This document shows positions 18,192 to 22,355 of a DNA stretch of 22,355 nt, one piece after another. Positions within the stretch are counted from its first letter, which is position 1. Each line of letters starts with the position of its first letter. The DNA is from Hyphochytrium catenoides (Eukaryota > Sar > Hyphochytriomycetes > Hyphochytriales > Hyphochytriaceae), in contig FLMG01002813.1 of the NCBI GenBank assembly GCA_900088475.1, positions 1 to 22,355 on the forward strand, given 5' to 3'. Below the pieces are notes generated by a model that was not told the origin of the DNA, ran no database searches, and was given only the letters and a program-made list of their open reading frames with translations. The position numbers and the translations under genes are program-made.

Positions 18192-18834
18192 GTCTCTGGT
18201 ACTATTTCACAATACTTATACTCTCCCATCCGCCCTCAACTCTACCTCATATCTAAATTCGGAACCAACCACCCCACCCATCCCGCGTTCATTCTTGTGA
18301 CAAACTCTTTGTCTTGGGAGCTCAGAACCTGAGACCGGGAAGAGGGCCCAGGAAGCCTCTTAAAGCCCCTGATCAGAATATTTCAATGTTACACAAAGGA
18401 ATAGTTCAACAGTTCTATATCAGGTATTTACCAACTGAGACATATTGGTTTCTTTCGTTCACTCTTGGCAACCCAGCACCAAATAGAAGATGAATCATCA
18501 AAAGAGGTTTGAACATCCTCATTGCTGGAAAAGGGCTTTAAGCTCTGTCCAATGTTTAAGGAGAGCTGGCACGTGGGTTGCGGTTGGTGCAGTGTGAGCG
18601 GGGTCAACGCGGCATTGAGGGAGACAGAGGTGAGGGAGAAAGAAAGTTCAGAGATTCGACGTGAGTTAAAGGCTTTATCTCTGCCTTCTCTTTTATTCTC
18701 TTCAGTTAGGTCCCGCTCTCCCCGATCAGACATTCATTAGAGCAGCACAGTTCTTATTTCCCTTGAGACAGCAATAGCGTTAAGTTGAGATTGTACAACA
18801 TACCTGCAGAAGAAGCAGAGTTTGTCGCTGAAAC

Positions 18835-19947
18835 ATGGGAGTCCCACAACTTCACATCAGAGCGGTCGAAGCCCGGAACCTTCCCAAGGTTCAGGTAAGT
18901 TTGAGTAGGTTACCAGCTTACTGCAGGCTCAGGAAGACTCACGATAGTTGATTTTGTCCGGAACAGCTAATCGGTAAGCAGGATCCTTACTGCGTCCTCA
19001 AAGTCGGCCGCCAAAAGTTCAGGACCACAACCCATGACAATGGTGGATCTAAACCAAGATGGAACGAGAAGTTCATCTTCTTCCCTCAGAGCCCACAGAC
19101 AGATATGATTGATATCGAAATTTGGAATGACAACAATGTGGCAGAGTACGTAGTTTAGATGTACTGGCTTTTGCGGTCGTTTCCTGGTTTAACTCCCCCG
19201 CTGCTCTCTTTTCAGTGAGATTATCGCGGAGACTAAGCTGCCTCTCCAGAACTTCCTGCATGGAAATCTTGTTGATGACTGGATTCCTGTGTACAGAAAG
19301 GGCAAATCTGCGGGAGAGATCAATCTTCGCATGCAATACCTTAAGGATGCTCCAGCACCTGCACCCCAGCCGGGGCACTATGCACAAGCTTATCCTGTGG
19401 CCGGTGGTCAGCCGGCGAAGCCTCCGTCAGCATATCCTGCTGCATCCAGCGCGGGGCATGCTTACCCGGCGCAAGCCCAGGCTTATCCTATGAGCGCTGC
19501 GCCAGTCAGCGCCGCACCTGTCGCGACAGCTGCTCCTGTTGCGACAGCAGCCCCTGTTGCGACAGCAGCTCCCGTGGGATACCCTCCTGCAGGATACCCG
19601 CCAGCTGCGCATGGAGGATACCCACAACAATCATATGGACATCCTCCTGCTGGCTATCCCCAGCCAGGTTATGCTCCCGGCTACCCTCCTGCCCAGGGAT
19701 ATGGTCATCCGCCCCAGACGGTCTATGTCCAACAACAGCCAGGATACTATCCGCCACATGTAAGTTGTCGAGTTGCGCATGTGAGTGTGGTACCTCAAAC
19801 TAACTGGCTTTTTCTTCTCTAATCGCTCAGGGACACCATAACGGGAGACACGGTGGGAGAAGACATGGCGGTGGCGGTGAGATGGCAGCTGGTGCCGCAG
19901 CGGGGTTACTGGGTGGCTTAGTGTTGGGAGAGATGCTTTTTGACTAG
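18835..19947 (+). CDS. C2-domain protein with Gly-Tyr-Pro-Pro tail (SRC2-like)
   Basis: Four exons (18835-18894, 18967-19145, 19216-19759, 19831-19947) with introns of 72, 70 and 71 nt give 299 residues. Residues about 5-110 are a C2 domain: LHIRAVEARNLPKV, then DPYCVLKVG, PRWNEKFIF and a strand with IEIWNDN. C2 domains bind phospholipid, often with Ca2+. Asp26 (in DPY), Asp75 and Asp80 are present, but the first-loop Asp normally before DPY is replaced (VQLIGKQ), so Ca2+ binding may be weak or altered. A Pro/Ala/Tyr-rich region (about 119-261) follows. It has three PVATAA repeats and many GYPP and GYP units, which are likely disordered. The end is a His/Gly/Arg cluster and a glycine-zipper-like hydrophobic segment (AAGAAAGLLGGLVLGEM). 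C2 plus GYPP repeats plus a glycine-rich hydrophobic end is the layout of plant SRC2-type proteins, which associate with membranes. A similar role here is inference. Confidence 0.88.
19514..19567 (+). repeat. 18-bp in-frame tandem repeat (PVATAA)
   Basis: Three 18-bp units (19514-19531, 19532-19549, 19550-19567) of the form GC-CCTGT-GCGACAGC encode three PVATAA copies between the C2 domain and the GYPP region. The differences are mostly third-position changes. Confidence 0.85.
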
Positions 19948-20163
19948 GATCCATTTGCTTTGTGTACATAAGAGATAATATTATGGGCAGCATTGGCTCT
20001 AGGTGGCCCTCGTAAGCTTGTTTGCAAGGAGAGTCTGCCATGAAGATTCAAATATATACGGTATGGATACTGGATGTATAACATTGCTGCACTCCATTTT
20101 TAAGCAGTTGTGATCATTAGAACATCCCAGGATGCCCTTCCAGAGCCATCGGATGTAGGCATT

Positions 20164-20204
20164 GTAAGGGATTTTAGAGCACAGAGTATGCTCTAAATCC
20201 TTAC
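20164..20204. other. Imperfect inverted repeat / hairpin
   Basis: Left arm 20164-20181 pairs with right arm 20189-20204 around a 7-nt loop. The pairing is 16 bp with two single-base bulges in the left arm. It lies about 217 bp after the C2 gene's stop codon, in its 3' UTR or just beyond. It could fold in RNA from either strand. Confidence 0.75.
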
Positions 20205-20496
20205 ACACACGCGCACTCATTGCACTAAGTCCTGACACACACATGCACATCTTGAGTGCTCAACAGCAGTCTGCATAATCCTGACGAGGGGCTTCGCATC
20301 TATGTCCACTTGGACTTCATGATAAATATCGGTAGACGTTATCGCGCGTTGTAACCCCCATAAACAGCAACCTAGTGGAGAAGACAACCATTGCACCCCA
20401 CGAAGTCTACTTGCCGCCTCTACAATCGGCCATGTTGACAAGTGAGAGACCCTAACGGTACCACAAGCGCTATTGCAATCCACTTTTGCAAGCCCC

Positions 20497-20577
20497 TTAT
20501 TACTTTCCCGGCAAGCCCCTTATTAGTTACCTGACTATTATTACTTTCCCGGCAAACCCTTATTAGTTACCTGACTA
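20497..20577 (+). repeat. Tandem repeat, two units of 41 and 40 bp
   Basis: Copy 1 (20497-20537) and copy 2 (20538-20577) both begin TTATTACTTTCCCGGCAA and end TTAGTTACCTGACTA, differing by one substitution and one deleted C. A third, partial occurrence of GCAAGCCCCTTATTA precedes copy 1. Confidence 0.88.
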
Positions 20578-21210
20578 TGTGTAGGTGTCCATCGGTTCCT
20601 GGTAAGAGGCCCCAATAACTTCACGCATAGAGCAAGGCCAATATCTATCTCGTTGGAAACAATTGATGCAAAGGTGACCGCGAGTCTACGTCTCTTGGCC
20701 AGTCTTTGTAGGCTTTGCTTTAGAGTCATCTACCGGGTTGGTCGGTGGCATGCGCGCAGAAAGAAGCTGAACGGGCACATTGAGACCAGAAAGTACTTTT
20801 GTCTTCCTAAACCTTATTAAGTAGAGGGGACCGTCTTAGCCCTCTGGCCAGCCTTTGTGAGCCGTGCCTTAGTGTTACGACACGGATGCTTGGTGGTCAG
20901 AGCGAACGACAAGAAACGACGCCGCGCGCAGAAATAAAATCCACAACCCAGCACGAGGCTAAATATTTTACCTCGTCCTGAATCGTTCAGTGCAAACGTC
21001 AAGAGAGACCAAGCTGAGACTTCGGACCTCCTGGCCAATCTAGTGGACTGTGCGATATACACTTCTCGAGGCGTCGAAGAACAACAAACAACGCCACCAA
21101 AGGGCGCACCAAGAAAGCCCACATCTTGTAGGCCATCGGAGTCGAGCCTGACCGGCTACCCCTAGAACCCGCGAGTAGCACTTCCTATGTAGTTGATAAC
21201 TCTCTCCTAA

Positions 21211-21372
21211 CTTCAACACCTATATTCTACAAGCAACTCGCCTGACGGAGACTGGGCACAAGTAGAGGAAGACCTGAAGGAGCTCACTGTTGAGAAGAAA
21301 GCTCGTAGTAACATGAAGGAAGAGCAGAACGAGCGAGCCAATGGCGCCGTTATTCTCCAGATAGACACTTAA
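21211..21372 (+). CDS. Possible 3' exon with charged C-terminus
   Basis: The plus-strand frame from 21211 to the TAA at 21370-21372 encodes DWAQVEEDLKELTVEKKARS and continues with more charged residues, ending GAVILQIDT. The Glu/Lys-rich, helix-like character resembles the end of a real protein more than random DNA. A TTCTACAAG at 21225-21233 could be an acceptor. I could not assemble upstream exons, and it may be a chance frame or the remnant of a dead gene. Confidence 0.25.
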   Translation, partial: LQHLYSTSNSPDGDWAQVEEDLKELTVEKKARSNMKEEQNERANGAVILQIDT

Positions 21373-22082
21373 AACCTACAAAAGACAGACCGTCCAGTGT
21401 TTTATTATAGGCAAAGTATAAAAGAGAACAAGACAGAATATGAAGCTAGGTGACAGATAAACAGAGTAACTATGAGAGAGACCAGAGTGAGTGATGATGG
21501 GAACATGGAGGCGGCGGGGGAAAACACTGAGCCAAACAACCGGGCGAAGGGCAAGAGGGCAGGGACAGCTGGCAATAGGACCTTTATTGCCCTGGCGTAC
21601 AACATCAGAACTCGTTATAATTGTGAGGTTGAGGACAGGGCTTGATTGACAGGGGGCAGGGATGAGCATGCAACAGAAAGGGAACTTGCCAAAGCATGGC
21701 GACCAGAGAGTAGAGGGGCAACTGCAACAGGAAGGAAGGTGGCACTGCGAGCCGTGACGAGATACGCTGAAAAGCTAATAAGAACGAGACAGAGATGAGG
21801 GTGATAGAGGGCTTATGGCTGATGAGGCTAGATTTAGATTAGACAGAGGCATGTTGAGATGGGGCATGAGAAGCATCCTTGAGATACCGAGCACAGGGAG
21901 GCAAAACACGTAGAAAAAGGGCCAAGTGTAGAAGTTCAAGGTGGTAGTAATACGCTCTTCAGTTCAATGAGTATTATTGAGGAGCTCTTGCCATTCCATA
22001 CCAGTAGTAATACAACTGGACGAAATTTTCCCCTTCGACTCGCGGGGTAGATCTGGGCGGAAACCGTAGCACCATTCTCTAT

Positions 22083-22317
22083 TCAGAGTACAAGTAGTTC
22101 CCAGTCTATGTGGCCTTTGCTGGTAACCGCGTCCTGTACTGCGGGCAGTTGGGCAAGGCTATCACTTACATAGAAAATGTTAGAGTTTAGGATCTCGCGT
22201 GGACTGGGAATGGAATGGGCGGAAGTGTCAAGCGCATGCGAAGGAAGTAGTGAGGAAGGATCATTATCATACCCGCGAAGAGTGCGCCGTTGATGAGGAT
22301 ATAGGAGCATCCAGACT
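22083..22317 (-). CDS. Probable 3' end of a minus-strand gene running off the right edge
   Basis: The minus strand has a frame ending in a stop at 22083-22085, with the C-terminus IFYVSDSLAQLPAVQDAV then GHIDWELLVL, which looks protein-like. A TATTGGCAG acceptor at 22318 can start the exon at 22317 (VWMLLYPHQRRTLR). Donor GTATGA at 22272 and acceptor CATTCCCAG at 22204 define a possible 69-nt intron that keeps the frame and matches the short introns elsewhere in the window. I do not recognise the family. The rest of the gene lies outside the window. Confidence 0.4.
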
Positions 22318-22355
22318 CTGCCAATAGAGAGAACGTCTTAGCGGCGTTATAGACA

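Larger units (their letters stand above)
16722..18834. other. Intergenic region, mostly empty
   Basis: It separates the divergent YGSN-domain and C2 genes, so both promoters should lie here. Contents: a CAT/TAG trinucleotide-rich stretch (about 16828-16855), a 14-bp perfect palindrome (17350-17363), a possible 52-codon membrane microprotein frame (17429-17587), overlapping frames at 17685-17969 and 17735-18190 without recognisable domains, short CAGC repeats (about 18055-18075) and a 34-bp tandem duplication (18124-18191). A 101-codon minus-strand frame at 18428-18733 begins with ATG but has no recognised motif. Confidence 0.5.
19948..22082. other. 3' flank of the C2 gene and mostly empty region
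   Basis: No confident gene. It contains a strong imperfect hairpin (20164-20204), a 41/40-bp tandem repeat (20497-20577), a possible C-terminal exon (21211-21372) and a purine-rich plus strand from about 21420 to 21940. The minus-strand frames at 20541-20729 and 20817-21122 stay open for 62 and 101 codons, are Arg/Lys-rich, and resemble no family I can name. Confidence 0.5.

Noticed and set aside
18428-18733. 101-codon minus-strand ATG frame upstream of the C2 gene
   Set aside because: No recognisable motif, overlapped by a plus-strand frame, and no splice partners found.
20698-20940. Two similar stretches starting GCCAG-CTTTGT (near 20698 and 20846) that might be diverged repeats
   Set aside because: Only about 30 bp align, at roughly three-quarters identity, so I could not separate it from chance by eye.
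1-22355. tRNA, rRNA, CRISPR array, transposase or reverse transcriptase
   Set aside because: I looked for T-loop-like GGTTCGA motifs, regularly spaced repeats and mobile-element motifs on both strands and found none that held up.

Overview
The window looks like nuclear DNA of a unicellular or simple eukaryote (a protist or alga). The genes are split by many short GT-AG introns, there are no bacterial-style operons, and the protein architectures are eukaryotic: a seven-helix receptor fused to an RGS domain, tetraspanin-like units, and a C2 protein with a Gly-Tyr-Pro-Pro tail. I cannot name the species. All gene models were built by hand from reading frames, splice consensus and phase bookkeeping. 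No transcript or database evidence was available.

Layout, left to right. 1-908 has no confident gene. 909-2898 (+) encodes a 7TM receptor with a C-terminal RGS domain (2 exons). 2899-5045 is intergenic, with a long pyrimidine-rich block followed by a purine-rich block. 5046-6524 (+) is a single-exon GalT-like/HIT-superfamily protein with CxxC and HxHxQ motifs. 6525-8404 is intergenic. 8405-13976 (+) is a 19-exon gene for a membrane protein made of two tetraspanin-like four-helix units, a ninth helix, and a large ectodomain of short beta-strand repeats. 14113-16721 (-) is convergent with it: a 9-exon gene for a protein with a gamma-glutamylcyclotransferase-like YGSN domain. 16722-18834 is mostly empty, with one possible 52-residue membrane microprotein. 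18835-19947 (+) is a 4-exon C2-domain, SRC2-like protein. 19948-22082 holds a strong hairpin, a short tandem repeat and one possible C-terminal exon. The right edge probably carries the 3' end of a minus-strand gene.

The genes do not form an obvious pathway. Three of the five (receptor, tandem tetraspanin, C2 protein) concern membranes or the cell surface. The most unusual items are the tandem-tetraspanin protein with its repeat ectodomain, the conserved intron position inside its two duplicated halves, and a two-class intron length pattern: 13 of 30 inferred introns are 59-83 nt and 14 are 165-205 nt.
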